DNA from: Notospermus geniculatus
Lineage: Eukaryota > Nemertea > Pilidiophora > Heteronemertea > Lineidae
Length of the DNA: 64,000 nucleotides
Reading direction: 5' to 3'
NCBI GenBank assembly: GCA_002633025.1
Contig: NMRB01000057.1
Location: forward strand, 451,768-515,767
Of this stretch, positions 32,701-45,700 are shown in pieces. The translations under genes were made by a program, and so were the position numbers. Position 1 is the stretch's first letter. Every line of letters starts with the position of its first letter. The notes beneath the pieces are model-generated. The model saw nothing but the letters and a program-made list of their open reading frames with translations, was not told where the DNA came from and did no database searches.

Positions 32701-35323
32701 TCAGAGTGGGCGCCACCTCTTTTGCACTATTCTTGTCTTATAGTTGCGCCCCCACCCCCATGTCAAAAACCTGGATCCACCCCTGTGCCCTATAGTTTAC
32801 GATGCCGATGTCCTTTACCCTGTCCTGAAGAACCATTGCAATGTCAAGGCTCGTGTGTCCAGCCATCAGCGTGGGAGGAATACTGACTGGAGAATCGCAT
32901 GACCCTTATTGATTTCAGGGCTATAACTTATAGGGGTAGACATAAATGCATAGAAAAATTAATAAACCAGTGCTCAACAGCTCTGGCACAATGGATATTT
33001 AAGGGGTTTTGCATGCGTCTCGTCGTAAATGACTCCCATTGGCATCATCAAGATAACTAACGTGTCTATACTTCGTGTCGACACTTCATCTGTATCTCGG
33101 GCCCTTACCTTTCGCAACGTTCTATCTACAGGATAAACATCAACTGATAAAAGCAATCCAGTCCATTTTACCAGTCCATGCAACCATATATAAGTCGGAC
33201 TCTTTACCAAAAGGGGTGAAAAACCACGGAGTGGTTAGCCATTCAGAATACCAGACCTTGGCAAAGAAAGCAAGGGTAAGTAACGGAAGTACATGTAGTT
33301 CGTTGACGACGACGACGATACCTTTTTCACGCTTTTAGCGGTCAGTCAGGCTTCTGACCTTTTTTTTATTGTAATCTTTAGACCGTTCATATCTATTCAA
33401 ATATATCGTTATCAGCATTACAAAGCTCTTTGACCACGTGAAGGGTTTTCCAGGACCGCCACACTCACAAATGCTTTGAAATATACGAGATGCCGGTTAT
33501 TCTTCCAGATTTTCATCGGTGTTGGGTTACCCCTGGAAAGTTCGGGTGCCCTTGAATCCATTGCTAAGGGAGCCGTGTTTCTGAACCCGGTGATATACAA
33601 GAATAATACAGTCATAAGGCGTATTTTTGATACAAAACCAACATCAAGAAGGGTAAATACAGAATACATACTACCATTTCTGATTTGGAGTTGATCAAAT
33701 TTACCGAGCACTCGACAGTTACATGTACCTTATCGCATTGTATACCATTTCAAATTGAATCGGCATTACTACTTCTCTCTCTTTTTGCTTTCAGCCTACC
33801 AGTCAAGTTTCTTACCTAGAAAAACACGTCGGACCTCCTTATGCATTTACTGTTGATATAAACGATATTAAAGAAGTTAAAAAAGTTGTTCAAATGGTGC
33901 TAAATTCTAAGGTAGGGCAAGAAATTTTGGTAGGACGATCTAAGTGGCATGGGATACTCCCGAGGGATACCCTGAGCGTGGAGTAACATGCGATCACTCG
34001 GTGTCCGACTTTCGCCTGTTGATAGGCTATGCAATCTTCCTTCAAAGAAATGTAATCGAACAACCTCTCTCTCAAGATAGATACTTTGGTGCTGGTGGTT
34101 ATCACAAGCGGCAGGTCCCGGGTTCGAATCCCGGGCGATGAGGAATGGGGTTTGGTTTCGAAACTCTATAATCGAAATTTATTCTCACTTTGCAGCAAAT
34201 CCTGCCATACATTCCACATGAATTCACAATAGCTGGCTTCCTCGACCGTCTGAATGCATACACAGAAAACCAGGATTTCTGTTATGCAAATGCCAGCACG
34301 TGGCCGCCACTCAGTGCCATGAAATCATTCCTTGCCGACGATGGCATGTCCTGTACTGACTGTTGTACCAAACAAGGTACGTCAAAAGCAGGGCTGAATG
34401 TTACTGCTTTCCGATGTTGCCCACTACACTCTTCAAAGCAGAGCCAATAGAATATGAATAGAATTGACGACCGGAAGTAGTCAAGTCCGGACCTGCTGAG
34501 TGTGGAGATTGGGCTCATACTGCCATCAGCTACACCATACTCATCAGATGTGATGAATTTGATCGTGTGGGGGGAGGGGGGAGGACATTACGAATGTTGT
34601 TGATGAATCAACAATTTCAGAGGTGATCCTTGACGTTCCCATTTTAAACCTTCTCTTCCTTTGAGAGGGCATTTTACGCTGGGTTTTCATTACAGGTCTT
34701 ATCTGCGAACCAGCTTATTTCCGTCACCTAAATCAATATCCGACATTCCGCAGGTGGGTTTCGATCGTTGTCAATTTCATTGCTATACAGCAACATCATA
34801 CTTTGCAGCTAATGCCGCCATACGGAAATTAATATACCAGGGCTGAGGTGACATGGTCCAAGATGGCGGTTACCAGATACCGATCGTCACATTAGCCCTA
34901 GCGGTGCGATCGGGAACTAAATGCTGAAAGCCAGACTGGAATCGCCGCAAAGTCGAGTAAACCAGAATTTCTGACGAAGGTGGCGAGGTTCCTGTTCTAG
35001 TTCAGCTATCCCGTTGAACATCATGAACATCTGTGACACACCAAATGTACAAATGGCTCACTAAGTAGTATGGGCGATAGGTTTGATGCATGTGTTATCG
35101 AATGTAATCTATTTTCGACAGGTTCGGAAAGGACTGCCATGAAGAAACGGAAAATGCCGATGTCCTGTTTCCTGCTGTTCGTCAGGTTGGAACCAAGACG
35201 CTGTGCATCCTACAGAAAAAGCTTTCCTTATTCAGCTGTGCTAGAGGAAAGAACACATTCCGGAGAATCTGTCCGTGCAGAGACTATGTCAAAGAACAAA
35301 TAGCTTTGTGTAAAGACTGTTGA
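29771..35323 (+). CDS. MGAT5-like: MGAT5-like N-acetylglucosaminyltransferase V
   Basis: Golgi type II membrane enzyme that adds beta-1,6-GlcNAc to N-glycans. Exons: 29771-29900 (short cytosolic tail and one TM, FNVLIVAFGLVVLLQVYIAM), tentative stem 30104-30305, 30802-30966, 31380-31549, 31850-31957, 32148-32281, 32540-32658, 33132-33275, 33509-33652, 33795-33911, 34196-34376, 34696-34753, 35122-35323. From 30802 on all phases match. Family motifs: GGPLGDLVQWADVIAGFQIL, IYTDILGLKRLG, DAYGTEAMFN, HTPDNSFMGFVV, GVKNHGVVSHSEYQ, IGVGLPLESSGALESIAKGA, PYIPHEFTIAGFLDRLNAY, and C-terminal CPCRDYVKEQIALCKDC-stop. The N-terminal cysteine-rich stem segment of vertebrate MGAT5 was not found. The exon 1 to stem join is out of phase, so one small exon is missing or the stem model is wrong. 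Read length is about 620 residues versus ~740 in human. Confidence 0.92.
30442..30725. repeat. Intronic minisatellite, ~35-bp unit x 8
   Basis: Tandem TATGGACTCACGAAATCTAA-GGTGAGACTCCACTC units between the stem exon and the exon at 30802. Six of eight units retain CTAAG|GTGAGA, a strong 5' splice-site match; two read AAGATGA. Confidence 0.95.
34075..34142 (+). repeat. tRNA-like SINE head in MGAT5 intron
   Basis: CTGGTGGTTATCACAAGCGG and a good B box GGGTTCGAATCCCGGGC. Shortened anticodon region, so not a functional tRNA. It resembles the element at 41697. Confidence 0.55.
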
Positions 35324-35566
35324 CGCGGGCACAAACAGAAGAAAAGATTACATGTATTCAAAGCAGCTGCTTAGAAAAGACTGTGATTACCTCATTGACA
35401 GAGAGGTGTACGGACACGCCGGTTGACAATGGTTTCACCGTCGCGAATCCTTTGTGAAGCTTTTGTTAGCCGACGTGTCCGTTTACCTCATCTGCTGATG
35501 AAATCTGCTGATGTCAATTTACACCCATTTGAAAAACGAGAATTGGAAGGGTTTCCCTTCAAATCC

Positions 35567-35870
35567 ATCTTCGATGATCGAAGGCCGATCTGCTCACACT
35601 ACGTTACACCGCACATCACCCTTCGAGAAATTGGCCGGTCCACGGCGTATCTGCCGCCTCGAGAAGAAGAGGCCAATCAGAATTGGTGTTGTAAAATTTG
35701 AATCGTGGTACAAAGAGTTGTAGCCGAAGACCCGATATAAAGTGTCATATGATTGGTCGACCGGTAAAGTTGGCATGGTGCCAAGATACGCCGCCGACTG
35801 GTCTATTTCTCGAAGGGTGATGTGCGATGTAACGCAGTGGAGAGCAGATCGGCCTTCGATTATCGAAGAT
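35567..35870. mobile_element. Foldback MITE with ~85-bp arms
   Basis: Left arm ATCTTCGATGATCGAAGGCC...CATCACCCTTCGAGAAAT is inverted at ATTTCTCGAAGGGTGATG...GGCCTTCGATTATCGAAGAT with a few mismatches. About 250 bases downstream of the MGAT5-like stop. Confidence 0.85.
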
Positions 35871-36429
35871 GTTCAAATCAGGCGTCTCGAAATCCACAAA
35901 ACCCAGCGGGATAGTTGAAAACAATCAATTCGCCAGTATGACAAGGCCATCAGCAATGACGATACAGAGGAACAAACACACCGGGAAGGCACGTACATGC
36001 CGTTGAAGATTCCTAATTAAACGTAATACCCCAGAGGACAGAGTTTTTCCGATACAGCCACGGGGTTGGGGTGCAGTTTTGATTGGGGGTTGGTAACCAT
36101 GGATATTTTGCGGTGCTTGTGGCTACTTCACGCAGTAAAGGAATAGATGAAAAAGACGAGACGTCGTTACATGTATGTAAAAGAATACTATATGTGGTTA
36201 TAATATCAAGGTAGAGGGTCATCGAGTGGGTCGTACATGATGTTAAAAGGACACCATAACATAGCAATAAATTTATAGTTAATGCCATTGTTGTTTTCAA
36301 GGAATGATTTCAAGTCGGTTGGCTTCACAAGATGTAGTAAGGGTAGGGTTGATGTGGCGGTATTTCAAAGATATCTGATGAAAAAGGTTCTTTTTGGAAC
36401 CGTAAACTTGTGGTTTGTCTATTCTTAGA
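35871..36429. other. Gene-free stretch
   Basis: Nothing recognised on either strand. Confidence 0.4.
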
Positions 36430-36990
36430 AAGTTCTTTTAGATGACATCGAAGAACTCTTCAAAGAATGTGCTGTTATTGGCGTGATATATGCCTTGACA
36501 TCGATGAAGTCTGCCAAGAACATGTCCATGTAGGCCGACATGGGTGCGACAACCTGGTATTCGTCCAACATCCACGTTCGTCAGGCCTGTAGACCGATGG
36601 CTAGGAATCAATCGTGCCTTTACTGGTTGATAGTGCAACAGATGGCTAGATTCTCAAGCAACAAATCAGTAACGCATTCCATTCGGCATCTGGGCTGCCA
36701 AAGATTCCCACGACGGCATCAAATCCGCATCACCGTCATCTGCCACACCTTCGGCGCAAACAACCCGATGTTATGCGAAGTATAACACTTTGTGTGGCAG
36801 ATTGGGCAAGCCTAGTCTTTTTACGAGGATACCCCGCCAAAGGTGAGTTTTTGCTTCGAATCTTGATCTTTCCCAACAAGGTACCCGTGAATAGGCCGAC
36901 GATGTTGACCGCTGGAATGTCGACCAGCACACAAGAAACCACCTGCTCCAATACTATCATGAAATCGGAAAGAAGTTCTTGAACAGCGAT
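36430..36990 (-). pseudogene. Decayed receptor ligand-binding-domain fragment (ANF-receptor-like?)
   Basis: Minus-strand reading shows protein-like pieces in order but in changing frames: VDIPAVNIVGLFTGTLLGKI, DAVVGIFGSPDAEWNALL, then TWMLDEYQVVAPMSAYMDM and ANNSTFFEEFFDVI. The first two resemble the start of periplasmic-binding-protein-like domains of glutamate/GABA-B-type receptors (xxIVGLF, DAVVGxxGS). Stops and frame changes interrupt it. Family assignment is tentative; it could instead be several small exons. Confidence 0.35.
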
Positions 36991-37038
36991 TCTTATCAAC
37001 GAAAATTGATTTAACTTTCAGGTTGCAGTCAAGCAAGG

Positions 37039-38384
37039 ATGAGGATTCTCGTTTTCTTTTTTGTGTTGGGAGTAGTTCTTGAAGCAGGTGAGACGTGCTT
37101 CATAGTTTTTCAAAACAAGCATTGATTCAAAAACACGTGTACACCCAATGAGCAGGTTTATCTTAGAAAGCTGTAGAAATGAATGCTAGCGAACCACTAC
37201 CAAAAGTGATTTTCGAAGGACGCTAACGTAATATGCCGAAAATGTTGGAATACAATTCGACTCAGCTCCTGGTCTACGCTCCGATTATATTTTCTTTTAT
37301 CCAGTGATTGCTGAAGAAGATGCTAAAGGTTGCATCACAGTGATAAACGGAGTGAAGAAGCGTCTGGTTGCGGACCAGTCGGTGGTGATCCGATGCAACA
37401 CTATCAGATGCATAAAGGGCGAAATAGTCAACGAGTACACAGGTGGGTGATTTTGGCACATTGTCGTTTCTTGGTTCTGTTTCTCGAAGCCAAGTTCTCG
37501 AATCGATGCCTGGCCAGCGATAGCCTGGTTAAGTAATATCTTGGTCGGGCCAACACAATGGTTTCAGAGAGAGCGTTTGCTTTGCAGCGCTCAAGAAAAT
37601 GTATACATGTAGATGACGTCGCCGAGTGGCTCAGAAGAATTCGGCGACGAAGAATATTTATCACTGTCAGTGGGGTTTACCAACAAAGATTGCAGTGACA
37701 GTTCTCACCATGACATAAGAGGCTTAATGCCATTCAATGGCCGCTGGCACGCAAGCTGGTCAAGCGGCCCATGGACACAAAAAGTTAGGTAAAATAATTG
37801 TCTGAGAGGGTGTGTTTGGTAATAATAGTGTTATATCATGCTTCGATTATAAATAATCATATGGGAGAACTGTTGGCCACCATCTTTGCTGGAAAGGTCT
37901 ATACGTTGACGAGCAACAATCTATTTCAATCATTTCAATCGCAGGTTGTAAGGGTCCGAATGGTGAGTGCAAAATCCGCGGTGATCTTTGGACAAACAAG
38001 GATGGGAAGGAAGTCATCTGCGCGTACAAGGACGACAAGTACGTTGAAGAGGCTGCCCCGGTGAACACTCTGAACGCGCTGAAGAAGATTGATAGGGCAA
38101 TTGAGGAGATGACGAAGGAAGAGACCGAGAAGGAGGAAGAGTGGGAGGAAGTGATGGAGACGGAGATTGCTGAAGGTGATGTCGGTGAGGAGGAAGATGA
38201 AGAAGAGAGACTTGAAGATGAGGTTGAAGAAGAGTCGGAAAGCCTTGAGGATGAGGCTGAAGAGAGTCTTGAGGAAGAAGCTGAAGATGAAGTGGAGAGT
38301 CTTGGGGATGAGGCTGAAGAGGGTCTTGAGGATGTTGTAGAGGAGGCGGAAAGCCTTTTCGGGGCTTTGGAAAGCAGGATGTAG
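37039..38384 (+). CDS. Small secreted six-cysteine protein with acidic tail
   Basis: Three exons with matching phase-1 junctions: 37039-37087, 37305-37442, 37945-38384; about 208 residues. Exon 1 is a signal peptide (MRILVFFFVLGVVLEA). The mature part has six cysteines in GC..., VIRCNTIRC, GCKGPNGEC and VICAY contexts, a spacing loosely like single von Willebrand C domains. Then come ~100 residues very rich in Glu and Asp, built from imperfect repeats of ESLEDEAEE / SLGDEAEE type, ending FGALESRM. No family is recognised with confidence. A secreted, calcium- or cation-binding matrix role is an inference from composition only. The long opposite-strand open frame (37847-38464) is a shadow of the Glu repeats. 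Confidence 0.75.
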
Positions 38385-38660
38385 ATGATGCAGATTTCTA
38401 ATGAGATCTGGGAGAGGATGGGGAGAGATAAGGAGAGAGTGGGTGTTGACGAGGATATTGACAAAGGGGAGTAACACCATAAAATTTATTACCTAAGAAA
38501 TCACTGGTTTCAAAGTGTGGTCTTCACATGCTTGCTCTAAGAATTGATCGTATACGAAACATAAATATCTAATTTTGTGATTTAGTTTTCACCTATCTAT
38601 TTGTCCCGTAATGTATACATGTATTTCAATTTTCAAGCTGGCGGCTGATTTCGTTTACAA

Positions 38661-38752
38661 TATAGCCCCGTTTACACTGAGGAAAAATAACCGATCTCGG
38701 ACCGGTCCGAGCACGGATCGCTTTTTCCGTGACCAGTGTAAACGGGGCTATA
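38661..38752. mobile_element. Foldback MITE, TATAGCCCCGTTTACACTG ends
   Basis: TATAGCCCCGTTTACACTG is inverted as CAGTGTAAACGGGGCTATA, with an inner GATC-rich hairpin (CCGATCTCGGACC). TA at both ends. Confidence 0.8.
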
Positions 38753-39382
38753 GACTTCGAATTTCGGTCCTCAAAAATCTGCCCATATTGTACAAGCAAA
38801 GCAACTGCTGCCTTGGTCATGGGGACTTCCTTCGAGCTGCATTTCTTATTAACAACACGTCGATGATGTACACTTTAGTTGACTTCTTAAATAAATTTCG
38901 ATTTGAATAAACCATCAAGAAGTGTGTTTTGTTATGGTTTATACTGCCTGATGTGACGTTGTGTACGTGTCCCTATTCTGGGCCACAATGAGTCGACCAA
39001 ATCTCTTTGTATTTGTCGTTCCAACTGAATGCGCAATTATAAAGAAATGAAGGGTAAAAGGGAAGAAAGAGACAAGGCAGGGGATTGTGCTGCCACCTTC
39101 AGAATTTTCCCGGAACCTCGAAAGGTTTGCAACAGGTCATGCCATTCAGACGTTCGCAATCAGGATCTAGTTGGCTATCCTTTTTCTGTGGCTTTAGTCA
39201 TTGGGCTGGCGTACCAGTCAGTCCGTTTACCGGGGCTGTGTGAATAGCCCATTGGGATTTCTGCCAGAGATTCGCGCGGTGGAAAAAAGGGACCATTAAT
39301 GGCCGATGTCACGTGACAAAGGCGCTGACCCAGTTCTTTGATTGTTCTGACACGTTCCGATCAATAACGACCACAGTCACTC

Positions 39383-39535
39383 CACAGGGACTTGACGCGT
39401 ACGGGGTATGATGTTGTCAGCCCCCACGAACAATGTCCCGGCCCGAGAAAAATCTCTCTTTATATTTTTTCTCGGGCCGGGACATTGTTCGTGGGGGCTG
39501 ACAACATCATACCCCGTACGCGTCAAGTCCCTGTG
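39383..39535. mobile_element. hAT-type foldback MITE with 8-bp target duplication
   Basis: About 68-bp nearly perfect arms (CACAGGGACTTGACGCGTAC...) around a short TCTCTCTTTATA core. Flanked by exact direct repeats AGTCACTC at 39375-39382 and 39536-39543. An 8-bp duplication and CAGGG-like end fit hAT elements. Lies about 220 bp upstream of the ITIH start codon. Confidence 0.9.
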
Positions 39536-39751
39536 AGTCACTCGGAGCCGCGGTGTTTCTATCAATCGTATTTGTGAATACGGACTTTTCATTCTGACTG
39601 TGGTGAGTGGGAATAAAATACAGTGAATACCAGTGGCAGTGGATTATTATTTGTGGTTTGTGAGGACTCGGTTTCGCAATAACAGGATTCCTTTCAGGTT
39701 GACTTTTTGAGTCGCAACAACAGGATTCCTTGCAGCAAACTGAAAAGAGTC

Positions 39752-42700
39752 ATGATGGAGTCGCTAATCCTCCCGATGCTACTCTTCATCGGGTTCGTGT
39801 CCGGAACAACCTCGGTAAGTTTCGAATCGGGTTCTGAAGCCTTAAATTTGCATGGATTCAATCCCTTACACCAACTGGACCTGCTGCCTTTACTTTCTTT
39901 CAGATTGGTTTTCAGGTCAGGCATCAGCCTTGGAGGCCGTCGGTAACTTTAGAATCTCGTTATGTTGTTGCACGGAACGGATTCATTTTTTGTACCATTA
40001 TTCATCGACCTGCCTTATGCCATAGATTTCCAAGCCATAATGGCCCTCGGTAGGCTACGTTCCGAATCTGGTTATGCCTCTGCATGGATGGTAACCTGTT
40101 TAACCTGTCTTTTGTTAAAGATTTTCATGAGGACAGGTAAGGGAGAGAAACAATCAATCTATTAATAAAGACAGCACATCAATAATGATGGTCTGACTTA
40201 TCTTTCGTTGTACGTTTGTACTTATCGATGATGTGTTTTCATGGTTACACATCTTTCATTTTCATTTGCATTGAATATCGTTGTCTATAAATCGGAAAGT
40301 CGTCTCCGAATACTCCGTCTGCGAAATATTCGGAGACGACTTTCCGATTTATTGTACATATANNNNNNNNNNNNNNNNNNNNNNNNNNNNNNNNNNNNNN
40401 NNNNNNNNNNNNNNNNNNNNNNNNNNNNNNNNNNNNNNNNNNNNNNNNNNNNNNNNNNNNNNNNNNNNNNNNNNNNNNNNNNNNNNNNNNNNNNNNNNNN
40501 NNNNNNNNNNNNNNNNNNNNNNNNNNNNNNNNNNNNNNNNNNNNNNNNNNNNNNNNNNNNNNNNNNNNNNNNNNNNNNNNNNNNNNNNNNNNNNNNNNNN
40601 NNNNNNNNNNNNNNNNNNNNNNNNNNNNNNNNNNNNNNNNNNNNNNNNNNNNNNNNNNNNNNNNNNNNNNNNNNNNNNNNNNNNNNNNNNNNNNNNNNNN
40701 NNNNNNNNNNNNNNNNNNNNNNNNNNNNNNNTGTTAAAGATTTTCAGGAGGACAGGTAAGGGAGAGAAACCATCAATCTATTTATAAAAGAGAGCACATC
40801 AAGAATGATGGTCTGACTTATCTTTCGTTGTACGTTTGTACTTATCGATGATGTGTTTTCATGGTTACACATCTTTCATTTTCATTTGCATTGAATATCG
40901 TTGTCTATAAATCGGAAAGTCGTCTCCGAATACTCTGTCTGCGAAATATTCGGAGACGACTTTCCGATTTATTGTACATATATGTACTGTGTGTCGTTGT
41001 TGTGCTGTTTTTTTTAATTATGAATATCGTTGTCTCATTCTAAACAGCTTTTCGTACAGTGTCTAGGTAATGTAAGCTACCTCTATCGTGAGTTAATGGC
41101 ATCCTGAACAATTAACAGGCTGTTCGCTTTTTGAATAGCGCACGAGTCGGACGTGCGAATGGAAGCAAGACTGCACGCGCCTCTCGACCACCTCACAAAA
41201 AGAGACACTTGAATGCTTGACTTTTTAGCGCGAGAAAGTGCTACAAAAATAGGCCACTTATTTCCTCTACGTCTGGAAGTAAAAAAGTATTACATTGTAT
41301 ATACTTAACCTGCAGCACTTGTTTTTTAAGCCATATCCGTCCGTTTGGCGAAGTTTCAGAAGGAGATACCAGCGAACTGCGAAATAGTGTATTAAACCAC
41401 ATACCACTGTATATCGTATCTAAAATGTAGGCCTACAACTACTGCTACTGATAGTAGACATTCCTTCTGATTATAACAATGCATGTGAGGATATAACACT
41501 TACCACAACAAAACAATCTCTTGAAGTATTATTGGGGTGACACCGATAATGAGGTTGGTAAACAGAATTCAGACATAAAAATGACATCTCAAAAGGATGT
41601 GTTATGATTGCTATCGATAACGATTACCCAATAGTTGATATGAATATCAAACTGATAACCTTTAAGCCTAAGCAAAACTTTGAGATTGCAACATGCGCCT
41701 TGATCGTCTAGTGGTTATCATGTCCACTTAGCAAGCGGCAGGTTCCGGGTTCGAATCCCGGGCCTGGCTCTAGTCCGTCGCATGAAAGTAGTGGGCCGTG
41801 GTGCCAAGTAACGACGGACCCCATCCAAGTGAGGAACATGAATAGGCCTATTCCTGTATCTCGGATCTCTCGTGGACAGCAATAGCTAGAACAGCTAGAC
41901 AGTTACGTACTGGTATGTTAACGGATTTCAGGGACCTTATTCACGAAGCCCCCGTAACTCTACGGAGTGTGTAAACTATTGTCCATTTGCGGGTAACCTA
42001 TTGTTCACTAATTTGTGTACCCTTAAAGTTACGGGGGCTTTGTGATTTGCGTCCCTGGTCAATATAATCTGATAAAGGGTGTGTTTCAAAATTGGTCACC
42101 AAAGAAAATGGGGCAAAATTTAACTTTGAAATGATCACAAAGATTTGTGCCATTGATTTTCCAAAAATCAAATGTAGTATTTGATAATATAGACCTTTAA
42201 CTATTAGTTTCTCCATCTGGGATGTACAGTGTACACTCATTTGAAGGAGAGTATCAAAAAATATTGAGCCTACAAGCAAAATCTATCGTTCCGTCCGACA
42301 CCAAAACTACTTTCTGCTGTCAGACTTTAAAGGGTTAATATATCAATTAGTTTGCAGTGCCATAATTTAGAGCTCCATGATACCTAGATCTGACATGAAT
42401 ATTGTAGAGTTTCAAGAAACAGCCTTTCACCAGTAGACAAAATAATGGTGAAAATTTTCTGGTGTCGGACGGAACACTTTTTGAAACACACCCTAAAACT
42501 CTGAAGATATCGACGAACAATCTGTGTCATAGTTATTTCAATACGAAGTACAAGGAACTGCTAAACCAGGACAATGATTTTAGTAATGTAAAAACATGTC
42601 CAACCCAGTTTAAGTTAGTATTGATTTTGTTTTCAATGACCGCCTTCAAACGGACCGACCAGACTAGGCCTGTAGCCTTTGAAGTCACCGGCTAGAAATA

Positions 42701-45700
42701 TTTTTTGAACAATGCATGGATATGACATGCTAAATAACGTAGTTATGTCCAATCCTGTCGTTGGTAGCATATTGATTTTGCTATCAAATTACCGACTTCA
42801 AAGGGACCGCTCAGAAAAATAGGCCTAGCCTTTAATGTCACCGGCCAATAATATCGTTAGGCCTACAGTTTTCGCGAGGAACTTTGAGAAAGTTATTTTT
42901 GATATATTTCGGGTTAATTTCGTGTAATGTGATGAAAATAAAATAGATTTTCTGATATTATGTAGCCTACCAAATCGTACTGATTGGCCAAAGTCGTTCT
43001 CGGCTCGATCAATACAGCCCAACTCGATTGAACTTCTAAAGGGCCTGTCACACTGAAGTAGTTCTCAAAACGTCCTGCCCCGTCGTAAAAAATCGTAAAA
43101 CGGGCTAGAACGTGTAACCCTTGGCCAAATAATGCTTCGATGTTCTGGATCACCCTTCCCGTCCATGAAGCTCGTAAAAAGACTAAAAAGTTGCCACTAC
43201 GTCCACTCCGTTGGCACACAGTTTGAGATTGTTCGGCAAAATTTTCAAGAACGTACTGAGAACTAGCTCAGTGTGATGGGGGTATAAAGGGCCTGTCACA
43301 GTGAAGTAGTTCTCAAAACGTCCTGCCCCGTCCTAAAAAATCGTAAAACGGGCTAGAACGTGTAACCCTTGGCCAAATAATGCTTCGATGTTCTGGAGCA
43401 CCCTTCCCGTCCATGAAGTTCGTAAAAAGACTAAAAAGTTGCCACTACGTCCACTCCGTTCGCACACAGTTTGAGATTGTTCGGTAAAATTTTCAAGAAC
43501 GTAGGCTACTGAGAACTAGATCAGTGTGATTGGGGCATAACCTGTGGACCTGAAGATGCATCTGAACCTGATACCTGAGATGCCTGAACCCAGGGCCAGC
43601 GGCCATCATAGGCCTACAGCAGCAAGGATCAGCATCCATCAACAAAGCACCTGTAGCATATTGTTATGATGCGGAAGGGAATGTTCCGCCAATGCTTTCG
43701 ACGTAACTGGTGTTTATGTCTAGTTTCTTCCGGGCCATCCCCCCAGAGCAGGGGTTTTTACCTCTTCTTCCATCCACTCACACAAACCCTTTGTGTGCGA
43801 GTGTATGAAGAGGAGCGAGACCAAAGCCCTGCTACGGGAGGACGCATCCGGGCTGAACAGTCTACAGGCAACTGTTGAAATCAAAGCAAGCGAACGCAAC
43901 GCAATCTTGGTAAATCAATAGAACGCATAACGTTTTCGTGGCGTTCGTCTTAAATACGAGACCTCTCTATTTGCCTATCGTGTGGTAATGACACACCACA
44001 TAATCGTTGGACAAATTGCTGTTTTTGCTTCCTGGAAACCTCATTATCATTAATCTGTCACTGGAAAATAATGTACCTTTCTCCAATTATCATTCAGACA
44101 TACATGCATCTTTCAATCATTTATCTATCATTTGAGGATCATAAATCATCCTTGTTTGAACCTCGGGTCAATTCTCATCATCATACTGGGTCATTTTATA
44201 TATAACAAACTGATCTGATAATGAGATGTGAATGTCAAATCTGCATTTTTCAAGTGTAAATGCAGGGAACGCGCATATCAGAGGTAAGAACTGCGTGTTG
44301 TTTGGCCTACTTCGACGATTGATGAGGATGATTACCCTCGGAAACCACAAAATGAGGACAATGATTAATATGGTCAAAAAATCTATGCATACTTATAGGT
44401 ATGTATAGGTAGACCTATACATCATTTATGCATATAGACCTTGTGTTCAAGTCTACTTGACCGTAGTTTTTGTTCACTTGGTGAGGATAAATACATAATA
44501 GATTTTCAACATCAACCAAACATTACGTAAATTGCAGACGGAGCAAAAATCATCACGTGATGACAAATCGATCTATTACTCATCGGGCGGGCAAAAAACT
44601 GAAACCATTTTCACCTGACAATAACTTCGTTATATCGGGTGGGCAAAAAGGCTGAAATACTAGTACATGTACTCTGTATATGTTAGGCCAGGAGGAAATA
44701 ATTCGATTATTTCCTCCTGGTTAGGCCTACTGTAACTACAGCTTCAATTGTTGGCCAATGATATTTTGTGCCGGAGTATCATGGTAACTGAGATTTACTG
44801 CGATAATTTTATGAAAGTCAGCTCCTCTTTTATAATTGGCGACAAATTAAAAATTAATATGTTGAAAAATGCAATGTTGGCGCCAGCAATGATTAGCATG
44901 GTCTGGTGTTGCAGTTTTTTTGACAAGTCATTTTTAGAAATGGCGCTCTTTTTGGAGATAATGACCTCAGACCTGCTGCCTAAAATTCGCCCCACATAAC
45001 CAAATTAACTGCGTGATATGATGTGCACAATGTCATGATAAATGTAGAAAATTAAAATTTACAGTAAAGATTGTTCCTTTTTGTGTGTTCGTACACCCGA
45101 TATGACTCAATATTGATTCTCATTTTGTGATTGGGCGAAAGCCAGTCATCGCCTACGGAATTTTCGGCAGCAGCCAATAGAATTGAAGAAGAAAGAATAC
45201 AAGAAGCCCAGAGGAATTTCACAATTTACCATGGAGCGGTCCCCAGACAGGAAGGAAACCATGACCCTCGAAGAGAACCTTTGCTTATCTAAACCTTCCA
45301 GGGTCCATATTCAAAAACATACTTAAGTCAAAGTGTGACACTTATCGTTTGTGTTGAACAAAGGATAAGTGTCACACTTAGACATAAGTAGTTTTATGAA
45401 TACGCCCCCTGGAACCTTATTCAGGAAGCACTCTTAACTTATGGAGTGCGTAAACTATTGTCCATTTGTGGACCTATTGTTCACTATTAGCCTGATAAAG
45501 GATTTGCGTAACGGGTGCTTTGTGAATATTATAGTTTTCGTAAAGCCGCCGAAACGCCATCGCGAACGTCTATCCTTTTGTTCGGTGCTCTCTTCGTGGC
45601 ATCGAACGATGGGTTTCGCGTTCGCCTTGGGGTTCGGGGGCTTTGCGAAAACTCCCTATTTTACTTCCTCGAAGCTTAAGCTGACTGCTCAAACAAAGCC

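Noticed and set aside
37847-38480. Long minus-strand Ser-rich or Leu/Phe-rich open frames
   Set aside because: They are the opposite strand of the Glu-repeat tail of the plus-strand gene, whose splice sites and signal peptide are convincing.
41697-41769. Functional tRNA gene
   Set aside because: Acceptor and anticodon stems have several mismatches, and a similar head occurs in a SINE-like context at 34075; treated as SINE.
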